Program-made: the position numbers and the translations under genes
Part shown: in pieces, positions 33,076-42,440 of the stretch
Position numbering within the stretch: position 1 is the stretch's first letter
How the letters are laid out: each line of letters opens with the position of its first letter
DNA from: Ahaetulla prasina
Taxonomy: Eukaryota > Chordata > Lepidosauria > Squamata > Colubridae
Length of the DNA stretch: 64,000 bases
NCBI RefSeq assembly: GCF_028640845.1
Contig: NC_080540.1
Coordinates: 213,959,800 to 214,023,799 of the forward strand
Direction: 5' to 3'
The notes under the pieces: generated by a model
The model's input: only the letters and a program-made list of their open reading frames with translations
Database searches by the model: none
Told to the model about the DNA's origin: nothing

Positions 33076-34130
33076 TAGAAAACAGTTCCAATGACAAAAA
33101 TTTTTATCTGTTGCTTATTCTAGAGAAGATACTTTTTATTGGAATTGTAACTGGAAAATGGGCAGACTTTGGAAATAACCCTTGCCCCCATTTCTTAAGA
33201 TTTGGTTTTTTTAAAAGGTGACATTGCTTCAGTCAGTGGGTGTTGTTGGAGAAGAATTGGAGTCATTTTTTTAAGAGAACACCTATTTTTCTTCAAAGAG
33301 GAGAAAAATAGCTTAAGGCATGTGATTTTTATTTTAAATCAAATATATTTTTGTTTGTTTGATTTAGATTGACACAACTGTTTATTTGTATCACAGGAGC
33401 AATATTTTTTGGGGGGGGGGAACCAAATAATCTCTGCTTTGCTTGCAGTTGCACGAGAAACAATTAAAATATTCTGAATGATTTGCAGTTGGTATTTTAA
33501 AGTGTGTACTAAAATGGTGAACAGCTTCAGTTGTGGGACACTCATCAATATGGGGAATTTCAGGTTCCATATTCTTAATCTGTTTGGCTTCTACAGCTGA
33601 GCTGAAGGGATGAAAAACTGTATTAAGTTGTTTCAGGGTGTGTGTTTAAATTGATTTATGAGCTCAGAGATGTTGAGGAAATGCATTTAGTGATTTGAAA
33701 TGAATCTTTTTCTATCCTACACCTACTGATTATGAGATCATTTGGGGTATGTTGGGAATTAACATTAAATTATCACTTCGTTTTTCATTTCAGGCACTGT
33801 GGTACTTCATCAGACATATTTCATTCAGTAGAGAAATTGTTGTTTTCAGTAAATAAAATGAGTTCATCTCTTGGTCTCCATTTATTTAAAACAATTTTAT
33901 ATTGCCCTTCATCTCAAATTTACAGGCAGTAATGAAGATAAAAATAAATACTGTAAACTTTCAAATGCTGTTATATTTTGGTTCATTCTAACAAAATTAT
34001 AAGCAAAACAAAAACCAATTCTGTTTGTTTCTTTTTCTATATTTTATATAAAATTGGATTGACTTACGACTCAAAGAGAATGTGAGATAATAGTTTCTGA
34101 AGCTAGGTAGACTTTTTAAACCTGATCTGC
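33076..34130. other. Unassigned sequence
   Basis: No gene or recognised repeat. There is a G run near 33411-33420 and ordinary AT-rich sequence elsewhere. Confidence 0.5.
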
Positions 34131-34815
34131 TCCAGTTGGAGTCCTAGTGGACAACCATTCAGATATGAGCCAGCAGTGTGCAGCAGCTGCCAAAAAAGCC
34201 AACACAGTTCTGGGCTGCATAAACAGAGGGATAGAATCAAGATCACATGAAGTGTTAATACCACTTTATAATGCCTTGGTAAGACCACACTTGGAATATT
34301 GCATTCAGTTTTGGTCGCCACGATGTAAAAAAGATGTTGAGACTCTAGAAAGAGTGCAGAGAAGAGCAACAAAGATTATTAGACGACTGGAGGCTAAAAC
34401 ATATGAAGAATGGTTGCAGGAACTCAGTATGCCTAGTTTAATGAAAAGAAGGACTAGGGGAGACATGATAGCAGTGTTCCAATATCTCAGGGGTTGCCAC
34501 AAAGAAGAGGGAGTCAAACTATTCTCCAAAGCACCTGATGGTAGAAAAAGAAGCAATGGGTGGAAACTAATTAGGGAGAGAAGTAACTTAGAACTAAGGA
34601 GAAATTTCCTGACAGTTAGAACAATCAATAAGTGGAACAACTTGCCTGCAGAAGTTGTGAATGCTCCAACACTGGAAATTTTTAAGAAAATGTTGGATAA
34701 CCATTTGTCTGAAATGGTGCAGGGTTTCCTGCCTGGGCAGAGGGTTGGACTAGAAGACCTCCAAGGTCCCTTCCAACTCTGTTGTTGTTGTTGTTATTAT
34801 TATTATTATTATTTA
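34131..34815 (+). mobile_element. CR1 LINE 3' end, well preserved
   Basis: 5'-truncated CR1 ending AAGGTCCCTTCCAACTCTG followed by (GTT)n(ATT)n, a typical microsatellite-like CR1 tail. This copy helps identify the minus-strand fragments at 12442, 17852 and 39095. Confidence 0.92.
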
Positions 34816-34821
34816 CTTTAA
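34147..34821 (+). pseudogene. CR1 ORF2 C-terminal fragment (224 aa)
   Basis: Open frame with the post-RT region of CR1 ORF2: [56 protein letters not shown] and [20 protein letters not shown]. The RT catalytic part and endonuclease are lost to 5' truncation. The frame runs on into the tail, giving runs of Cys and Tyr, so its natural stop has been lost. The intact frame suggests a young insertion. Confidence 0.88.
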
Positions 34822-35235
34822 TTATAATTGTGACCAGCCCAAACAAGCATAATCAATTGCTTGTGGTGATGGGAATTGTAGCCTGATGTATCTGAAATAT
34901 TGTGCAGTTTAGCTTTTTTTCCTCCATAGTATTTCATACATCAAAAGTGAATGGAATTTAAAGGAAGTAACTAGAGAAAGGAAACATAAGAAAGTTAGGC
35001 AAAGAAAAAATTCGCTTTCCTAAATCACATACTTTGATCTTAAAATTAGGAGAAACAACATTTTATGTGTGAATTTCTAGTTCTTAATTGATAACTGTTA
35101 GATACATTTATAATCAGACTCAGAGAAATGCATTGTGGTTGAAACATTGGGAAAAGAAATAACAACAAAGTTCTGTTGATGCTGTTCTGCAAAATATCAA
35201 CATTCTTGTGGGCTGGTATATACTGTGCACAGGTA
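34822..35235. other. Unassigned sequence
   Basis: No gene or named repeat recognised. Confidence 0.45.
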
Positions 35236-35239
35236 AGTA

Positions 35240-35670
35240 CAGTGCATTCAGAAAATATTGAGACTCCCTTCACTTTTGTCAATTTTCTTATGCTGAGCCT
35301 GATTCTACAGTTGTTTAAATTCTTTCCCCCCCCCTCATTAATCTACACTCAGTACCCCATAGTGACAATGTGAAAACAGAATTTTAGAAATGACATAACA
35401 AAATTGGAGGGGGTCTGAATCGGGGTGAAATGCTCCCGGTTCTGACCGGGTCTCGCGATCCGGTAGCGATTGTGTCCAGTGGTTCGGCAATCCGGTAGCA
35501 ATTGCTGAACCACCGGCAACACCCGCTACCCAGGTATCACTACTTCCTGGTTTTAACCTTCTGCGCAAGCGCAGGTTTTGCGCATGCGCAGAAGGTTTGC
35601 GCACAGGGCGTGTGGACTTCCAAGCCGGTAAGGAAGGTAAGTAGATTTCACCCCTGGTCTGAATGCACTG
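35240..35670. mobile_element. Tc1-like element, internally deleted
   Basis: Inverted ends CAGTGCATTCAGAAAATATTG and TCTGAATGCACTG are each bordered by TA (35238-35239 and 35671-35672), the Tc1/mariner target. The interior has ACTCAGTACCCCATAGTGAC, a motif I associate with fish Tc1-like elements. Transposase coding is gone. A hAT MITE sits inside it at 35421-35656. Confidence 0.75.
35421..35656. mobile_element. hAT-type MITE (236 bp) with NRF1-like sites
   Basis: Begins CGGGGTGAAATGCTCCCGG and ends GTAGATTTCACCCCTG. Identical 8-mers GTCTGAAT flank it (35413-35420 and 35657-35664), so it inserted into the Tc1-like element. It contains TGCGCAAGCGCA (35562-35573) and TGCGCATGCGCA (35579-35590), the latter equal to the palindromic NRF1 consensus, within a GC-rich inverted repeat. 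Confidence 0.93.
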
Positions 35671-36013
35671 TACAGGTGCCAGGAGAGAATTGTAAACTTG
35701 GAAAGGCATTCTGTGGTACATACAACTTTTGTATTTTAGTAGATGCCTACATACCCTGTAGTACCTTCTCCAATTGCAGATCCTTTAGATGCTGAAATTA
35801 TGAACTCCAGAATTCCCAAAAACGGGATTCTGCAGGAAAAGCTGGCCTGAATTGTATATGCTTGAAACATGTTTGTGTGCAGACATCACCAAGTAAAAGC
35901 ACTGTGAAGCAATATATGTCTGATTTTATATATATACCGTATGTGTTAAATGAGATATTTGTTAAGTGAGTTTTACCCCATTTTATAACCTTTCTTGCCA
36001 CTGTTAAGTGAAT

Positions 36014-36960
36014 TAAGTGTAGACTTTAGTTCAGCATTCAATACCATCATTCCAGACATTCTCCTAACTAAGCTAAACCAGCTACAGGTACCGGAACAGG
36101 CTTGTAAGTGGATCACAAGCTTCCTAACAAACAGGAAGCAGCAGGTGAAGCTAAGCAAGATCACATCAAATACCTGTACAATTAGCACAGGGGCCCCCCA
36201 AGGCTGTGTGCTCTCCCCACTTCTCTTCTCTCTGTATACCAATAACTGCATCTCCAATGATCCATCTGTTAAGCTACTGAAGTTCGCAGATGACACAACA
36301 GTGATTGGTCTCATTCGAGACAATGACGAATCCGCATATAGACGAGAGGTCGAATGACTAGCCTTGTGGTGCAATCAAAACAATCTGGAACTGAACACAC
36401 TCAAAACCGTAGAAATGGTGGTAGACTTTAGGAAAAACCCTTCCATACTTCCACCTCTCACAATACTTGACAACACAGTATCAACAGTAGAAACCTTCAA
36501 AATTCTGGGTTCTATCATATCGCAAGATCTCAAATGGACAGCTAACATCAAAAACATCATTAAAAAAGGACAACAAAGAATGTTCTTTCTGCGCCAACTC
36601 AGTAAGCTCAAACTGCCCAAGGAGCTGCTGATCCAATTCTACAGAGGAATTATTGAGTCTGTCATTTGCACCTCTATAACTGTCTGGTTCGGTTCTGCAA
36701 CCCAACAAGAAAGACACAGACTTCAGAGGATAATTAGAACTGCAGAAAAAATAATTGCTACCAATTTGCCTTCCATTGAGGACCTGTATACTGCACGAAT
36801 CAAGAAGAGGGCCGTGAAAATATTTGCAGATCCCTCGCATCCTGGACATAAACTGTTTCAACTCCTACCCTCAAAACGACGCTATATAGCACTGCACACC
36901 AGAACAACTAGACACAAGAACAGTTTTTTCCCGAAGGCCATCACTCTGCTAAACAAATAA
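36014..36960 (+). pseudogene. Snake1 ORF2 RT fragment, one in-frame stop
   Basis: Frame from 36014 to the stop at 36958-36960, with a single internal TGA at 36355-36357. Motifs in order: DFSSAFNTIIPD, ISTGAPQGCVLSPLLFSLYT, KFADDTTVIG (catalytic FADD), KILGSIISQDLKWTANIKNI, FYRGIIESVICTSITVWFGS, DPSHPGHKLFQLLPSKRRY. The endonuclease and RT fingers are lost. Apart from the stop, the frame is well kept. Confidence 0.88.
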
Positions 36961-37216
36961 TTCCCTCAACACTGTCAGACTATTTACTGAATCTGCACTA
37001 CTATTAATCGTTTCATAGTTCCCATCACCAATCTCTTTCCACTTATGACTGTATGACTATAACTTGTTGCTGGCAATCCTTATGATTTATATTGATATAT
37101 TGATCATCAATTGTGTTGTAAATGTTGTACCTTGATGAACGTATCTTTTCTTTTATGTACACTGAGAGCATATGCACCAAGACAAATTCCTTGTGTGTCC
37201 AATCACACTTGGCCAA

Positions 37217-37303
37217 TAAAAAATTCTATTCTATTCTATTCTATTCTATTCTATTCTATTCTATTCTATTCTATTCTATTCTATTCTATTCTATTCTATT
37301 CTA
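37217..37303. repeat. (ATTCT)n microsatellite seeded by LINE tail
   Basis: About 17 near-perfect ATTCT units directly after the Snake1 CCAATAAAAA end. Such 3'-end microsatellite seeding has been reported for snake CR1/L3 LINEs. Confidence 0.97.
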
Positions 37304-37340
37304 ATTACTGCAATTGTTCGTTAGCAACACAGTTGTGACC

Positions 37341-37795
37341 CGGGTACTTACGAGACCGCCTGCTGTTACTTTATGCCTCCCACCGACCCGTACGCTCCCA
37401 CAGAGAGGGTCTTCTCAGGGTGCCGTCCGCCAAACAATGTCGGCTGGCGGCCCCCAGGAGCAGGGCCTTCTCTGTTGGAGCCCCGACACTCTGGAATGAA
37501 CTTCCCCCTGGCCTACGCCAAGTGCCTGATCTTCGGACCTTTCGCCGTGAGCTGAAAACACATCTATTTATTCAAGCGGGACTGGCATAATAGTTTTATT
37601 AATTTTAAATTGGGTTTTTATTGTCTTAGGGTTTTTAAATTTTTAAATTTTAATATTGGCCTTTTTGTAATTTGCTTAGGTTTAAATCTTGGTTTTAAAT
37701 TGTATGTATATCAACTTTTTATCTTTGGCTGTACACCACCCTGAGTCCTTCAGGGGAAGGGCGGTATAAAAATTTAATAAATAAATAAATAATAA
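37341..37795 (+). mobile_element. L2-type LINE 3' end
   Basis: GGGTACTTACGAGACCGCCT, CACTCTGGAATGAACTTCCC and CGCCAAGTGCCTGATCTTCG encode the last ORF2 residues. An AT-rich 3' UTR and CACCCTGAGTCCTTCAGGGG, then AATAAATAAATAA, follow. It is the same family as 26860-28965 in the opposite orientation. Confidence 0.85.
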
Positions 37796-38030
37796 TAAAG
37801 TAAGTCTGATTTCCCCATTGACTTTGCTTGTCAGAAAGTCGCAAAAGGGGATCACGTGACCCTGGGATACTGCAACTGTCATATGAATCAGTTGCCAAGC
37901 ATCTGAGTTTTGATCATGTGACCATGGGGATGCTGCAATGGTCATAAGAGTGAAAAACAGTCATAAGTCGCTTTTTTCTGTAACTTTAAATGGTTACTAA
38001 ATGAGCTGTTGTAAGTTGAGGACTATCTGT

Positions 38031-38640
38031 ACAGTACTTGGGATTGTTTCTTCAACATAATACAGAGACTTGGCTCTGTTCCACAAATATTGGGTTTAAA
38101 ATGGAAGCGGCCAGGATATCAGAGTCTCAGAAGGATTACATATCCTTCTAATCTCTCAAATTAAATTAAGCCAACACTTTTCATTCACTGTTTGCTAATA
38201 TACTACTCAACTTTAAAGACAAACAGCTTTGCACATGCTCAAAGTCACTGCTTATGAAGGGTTGTGAAATATAGTTTTATAAACAAAAAATGCCCAATAA
38301 TTTTATAGCTTAGAATTCCAGTTGTATTGTATTGTATTTACAGCTGTGCATCTAGCTGCTAGTTGCTAGGATGGTTTGAGAAATAAACTGAGGAGGAGGG
38401 AGGAAAAGGGAAGGTAGTCTGGAGATATTGATTGCATGACACACCGAACCATAACTAACAGCCATGTTTTAGTTGAACATATTGTGTAAACTCAACTCCT
38501 ACAGTTAATTTATGATTCAGTGAGTCATGCACACCCATATCATTAAATAAATCGTGCTTAAACTAAGCATGAGTAAGCATATTGTGTTGACAATGAAAAT
38601 ATTAAAGAGGTGAATAACTTCTGTCTTTTAGGATTGACTA
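38031..38640. other. Unassigned sequence
   Basis: No gene or recognised repeat apart from a short GTATT run near 38320-38340. Confidence 0.45.
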
Positions 38641-39085
38641 TCAACATTAAACCACCCCATGGCCAGGAAATATGCCACAAATAGAACAAGTTAGAGTAGG
38701 AATAAAGGTCTTGGAAAAGCTACAAAGATAAGAATTGTACAGGGAAGGGCTTTACCTGTGATTCTCTATGGAAGTGAAAGATGGGGTTTGAAGAAACAGA
38801 ACATTCATGCACCTTTGAACTCTAGGGTTAGAGAGAATGCCACATACAGCTTATAAAAAACTGGCTCATAGAACAAATCAGTTCAGATTTCTCTTGTAAA
38901 ATACAAATGACCAGGATCAGATTGTCATATTTGGACATGTGAAGGCCTAGCACTCTAAAAAAAAAGTTTATAATGTTGGGAAAAGTAGATGGAAAAAGAA
39001 GGGGATGACCTGTAGTAGGTTGGACAGACTCAACTATAGCCACAATGTGTGACTTTTGGAAGAACTGAAGGATAAGGTTGGAGAC
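38641..39085 (+). mobile_element. Decayed BovB/RTE LINE 3' region
   Basis: TGATTCTCTATGGAAGTGAA encodes a VILYGSE-type block seen in RTE reverse transcriptases. GGAAAAAGAAGGGGATGACC then GTTGGACAGACTCAACTAT match the GR-RRG-P-WxD-T-type 3' part of BovB. The frame is broken by stops and indels. Similarity is visible only as short blocks. Confidence 0.55.
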
Positions 39086-39094
39086 AAATCACAG

Positions 39095-39310
39095 AACATA
39101 GAATAGAGTTGGAAGGGACCTCAGAGATCTTCTAGACCAACCCCCTGCTTGAGTAGGAGACCCTACACCATTTCATACAAAAGGTTGTTCAGTCTCTTTT
39201 TGAAAGCCTCCAGTGATTGAGACCAGCTATTCCACTTGTTGATTGCTCTCACCGTTAGGAAATTTCTCCTTAGTTCTAAGTTGCTTTTCTACTTGGTTAG
39301 TTTCATCCAA
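39095..39310 (-). mobile_element. CR1 LINE 3' end
   Basis: ATAGAGTTGGAAGGGACCTC then CCAACCCCCTGCTTGAGTAG, GATTGCTCTCACCGTTAGGA and TTTCTCCTTAGTTCTAAGTT form the CR1 3' end on the minus strand. Confidence 0.85.
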
Positions 39311-39327
39311 GTCTATGTTTGTTTGTT

Positions 39328-39353
39328 TATTAATTAATTAATTAATTAATTAG
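39328..39353. repeat. (TTAA)n microsatellite
   Basis: Six tandem ATTA units following a GTTT run beside the CR1 fragment. Confidence 0.9.
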
Positions 39354-40489
39354 ATTTTTATATTTTTATATGTGGCTGCTAAGAGTCAACACCACCTTTG
39401 TGGTACAATATTATGTACCAAAATCTATCAATAAGCATATCTCACACCCATTGACCCAAGACACCAAAGTTTGCTGGCTAACTAAGGCATGAATTGAAAA
39501 CCTGTGCCCTTCTAGATATCACTGAATTATAACTCCCCGAAGACCAAGCTAATGTGTCCAATGATAAAGATTGCTGGCACTTATAAATCAGCAGTATCTG
39601 AAGGTCCACAAGAACCTCTATTCTCTAGTTTTCCCCTTTCTAAGTTTGTCATCAGCTGCAATCAGCAGGACCAACCCAGATGTAAAAAATTAAAGCATCT
39701 GGAAAGTACATTTATTGATTGCAGCACTCCCCTCCAATTATAATTTTAGTAAAAAAATTTTTTTAAAAAATCCAAATCTGGAGCAATTTTTCTCCTTTCC
39801 TCAGAAAATAAATGGTGTCCAAGGCAGCAAGCTCCAGGGATCTCACCGCTAGGGGATGGAAGGTTAATCAGGATTTTTTCTTATGCTACCTCAGCTCACC
39901 TAGTCAGGTTGACTCTGAAGAACAACTGTAACTGGTAAAGTGAGCGGAATTTACTCTCAAGTAAGTGCACTCAGCCCTCGGGCTGAGGGAAGACTTCTTG
40001 CAGCTGGAGAAGATGCCAGTGAAACCACATCTGGGAGAATATTCTGCGTTTCCGTGAACAGCTTCACTCAAAAGGATGAGTAACAAAACCTTTGATTAGC
40101 CCCACCCGGGCTGCTTTCAGGATCGAAAGCTGCCGACTTCGGATCAGGCGAGAGATTGTAGCCAGACTTTCTCCGACACAGAGAAACCAATCCCCTGGTG
40201 CGACGGTTTCCTTTTATCTGCGGGAATTTAAAAAACAAAACCAAAAAACCGAAAACGATTCGGATTTTTCCGACACCCTGTCGTTCCGCAAGGCAAAGGC
40301 TTCAGCCTTAAGCACTCCGATCCTATATACCGTATCTCCGGATGTTTCTGCATATGGCCGGGTTGCAATTGCACAGCCCTGGCCTGGAGATGGCTGCTTC
40401 CCAAATGCTGGGTTTTGCCTTTCCCTACGCCGGTTAAGCATCCCACCTGCTCCCACCCATTCCCTAATAGCGGCGTCTGACAAAAAGTG
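39354..40489. other. Unassigned sequence upstream of the CpG island
   Basis: No coding exon recognised. CpG density rises from about 40090 onward, so the last 400 bp may be upstream promoter territory. Confidence 0.5.
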
Positions 40490-40899
40490 AAAGCGGCCAG
40501 GAAGAGGACGCGCGTATCCAAGGCTCCTGCGCTCGTACCTATAGCCGAGGCGTTTCCCGCGCCTTTCCCCCCTACTGTCGTTAATCAGGTCACCCCAGGA
40601 TAAGAGGCGCTGCTGCTTGGGCGATGCTTACTCCGAGAAATGCGAACCTCCCTTGAGCTCCATGCGATTTGGCGGCAACGACTCGAGGAGGCGGCGGCTA
40701 GGAAAGAGTTAAGCGCCGGCTCTTTGCCTCCCCTCCGGTGTAGCGAAGCGAGCGAACAGCAGTGGAATTGCTGGCTGACTCGGGAGAAAAGGGAAGAGAA
40801 GGCTGGTTACGACGCCCCAACTACAGAAGACTCGTTGATCCGCTTATATTGCATGCATATTGTCTTATTTTGCTTTTTTTTGCTTCCCCCCACCCCCCT

Positions 40900-41677
40900 C
40901 CTCTGAACCCTCCCATCCCCTTCTGCGGGACTTTGACGGCGCGTGTTCAAGCCCTGGAAGGAGCCGCTCGTGCACACGCGCGCCCGCCGCCTGCCCATCC
41001 TCACCTAGATCCAGGGTTGCTTGCTTGGCTTGCTAGATGCAATTGCTAGCGCCGCTGTTTCCTTCTGCACCGGAAAGTTTCCTCCGCCTAAAGCAGCATC
41101 TTTGCAAGTGGACAGCGCTGCAAAAGCTTTGGCGAGAAGCGTTTTTCTTGGGGCGCGTCAGAATTTCGGCTTAAGATCCGTTCCCAAAAGAGGAGAGACG
41201 CTGGAGTGGAAGAGACAAATCCCTCTCCCTTTTTTTCTCTCCCCCCCACACCTTTCTTGAAGGATTGTCGGATAGCGAGAATAAGGGGAAACGATCCGGG
41301 GGAGCCTTTTATTTCATTCTCTGCCGCCGCCACCACCACCGCCCCTTGCTTTTTTTTAGTGACCGTTCATCTCGGGGGATTTATTTGTGGAAAATAACCA
41401 ACTAAGAGAACCAAGCCAACTTGGAAACCGGGGGGAGACACCCCCCCGCCTTGCTCTCTCCCATCCGCCCCAACGTTGTCCGTGAGTTTCCCGTGTTAAG
41501 GATCGCTCTCTGGGTTTGCCTTTATTTTTTTTCCCCTCCGTGACCAATATCCTAAGGAACTGTGGAATTAGAAAGAAGCCGATCACAGATCGTGTGTGTG
41601 TGTATATGTGTGTCTCTGCGTGACATCCAGCTGGTTCTGTTTCAAACGGCGCCGAGAAGAATTCAGGCAGCGTGCAG
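40900..41677 (+). other. Putative untranslated first exon
   Basis: Sequence inside the CpG island ending at a strong donor (exon end GTGCAG, intron GTAAGG). Multiple stops in all plus-strand frames and short upstream ATG frames argue for 5' UTR. The start at 40900 is a guess within the island. Later exons are not visible in the following 22 kb, which implies a long first intron if the gene is real. Confidence 0.4.
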
Positions 41678-41683
41678 GTAAGG
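41675..41683 (+). other. Candidate splice donor CAG|GTAAGG
   Basis: CAG at 41675-41677 followed by GTAAGG matches the vertebrate U1 consensus at every position except the last base. Its position inside a CpG island makes it the best first-exon donor candidate. Confidence 0.5.
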
Positions 41684-42440
41684 GAAAGAGAGAAAGGTGC
41701 CTTTTCCCTTGGATTTCCCTTCCCCCCCCTTTTCCCGCTTGAAAAGGCACCTTGCATTGGATTCCTGCCTTCAAAAGTCCATCTCTGGGCGCCTCCTTTC
41801 CATTCCTTCACCGCCAGCCTTGTTTTGGTTCCGAGGAGAGGGAAAGTTACTGGCCCCGTAAAGGAGGACCTGATGGAAGGGAGTCGAAAACGGCTGAATG
41901 GAGACAGAAGGGGCGGGGGGGACCTCGCACCCCTCATTTTTTTTTTAAAAAAAGAAATGCACTTTAGGGTTGTTGAATTTCGACTGTGTGAATGTTTGGC
42001 GCGTTTTCCCTTGGCGCTTTTCTGTACCGCGGTTGCAGAGAGGGAAGCACGGGCAAACCCAGCCTTGGCGTGTTTTAGGAGCGGCGTGGGTGGGTGAGGA
42101 GGGCGGAGAAGGCACCCTGGCCCAGTCTCCAGCGGCTCCCAAGTCAAACGCGGTTGTCTGTGTGCAGGGATTGCACGCCGGGATCGGCTGGGGATCGTTG
42201 CGCGTCCTTTTTCGTCCGCTAGAGGTTCCCCGGGAGCGCGGGATTGAGAACGCGGAGGGAGAAACAGTCCCCCCCCCCGGAAAATGGGGTTCGTTTCAGC
42301 CGCACCTCGGGGAGAGCGGCGCTCAAAACGTGGGGTCTCCAAGGCTTTCTCTATTCCCCCCCCCCTTTCTTGGCGCTTTCTCATTTCTGGCTTGGGGGTG
42401 AAAGAGACGCGTGTATGTGTGTATAGACAGCGAGCTTTGT

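Larger units (their letters stand above)
36014..37303 (+). mobile_element. Snake1/L3-type CR1 LINE, 5'-truncated
   Basis: The best copy of this family in the window. It starts inside the RT domain and ends AATCACACTTGGCCAATAAA followed by a long ATTCT microsatellite. AATTA occurs at both borders in the host MITE and may be a short target duplication or microhomology. Confidence 0.9.
35945..38029. mobile_element. TA-flanked MITE hosting two LINE insertions
   Basis: Three pieces of the 17961-type MITE occur in order: about 35945-36013 (GTTAAGTGAGTTTTACCCC), 37304-37336 (ATTACTGCAATTGTTCGTTA) and 37796-38029 (TTTCCCCATTGACTTTGCTT to GAGGACTATCTG). A Snake1 LINE fills the first gap and an L2 3' end the second, so this MITE predates both. 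Confidence 0.8.
40490..42440 (+). promoter_or_regulatory. CpG island, likely promoter of an unidentified gene
   Basis: This is the only long stretch of GC- and CpG-rich sequence here that is not a transposon, with many CGCG, GCGC and CCGCC motifs, in strong contrast to the AT-rich flanks. CCAAT occurs near 41547 and GGGGCGGGG near 41900. Methylation erodes CpGs elsewhere in vertebrate genomes, so such retention implies a germline-unmethylated promoter. No TATA box is obvious, as usual for CpG promoters. The strand is inferred from the splice donor at 41678. I cannot identify the gene. Confidence 0.75.

Noticed and set aside
41356..42384. 342-aa minus-strand frame across the CpG island
   Set aside because: Low-complexity Arg/Pro/Gly composition, no recognisable domain, and three overlapping frames of similar style. 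GC-rich sequence simply lacks stop codons.
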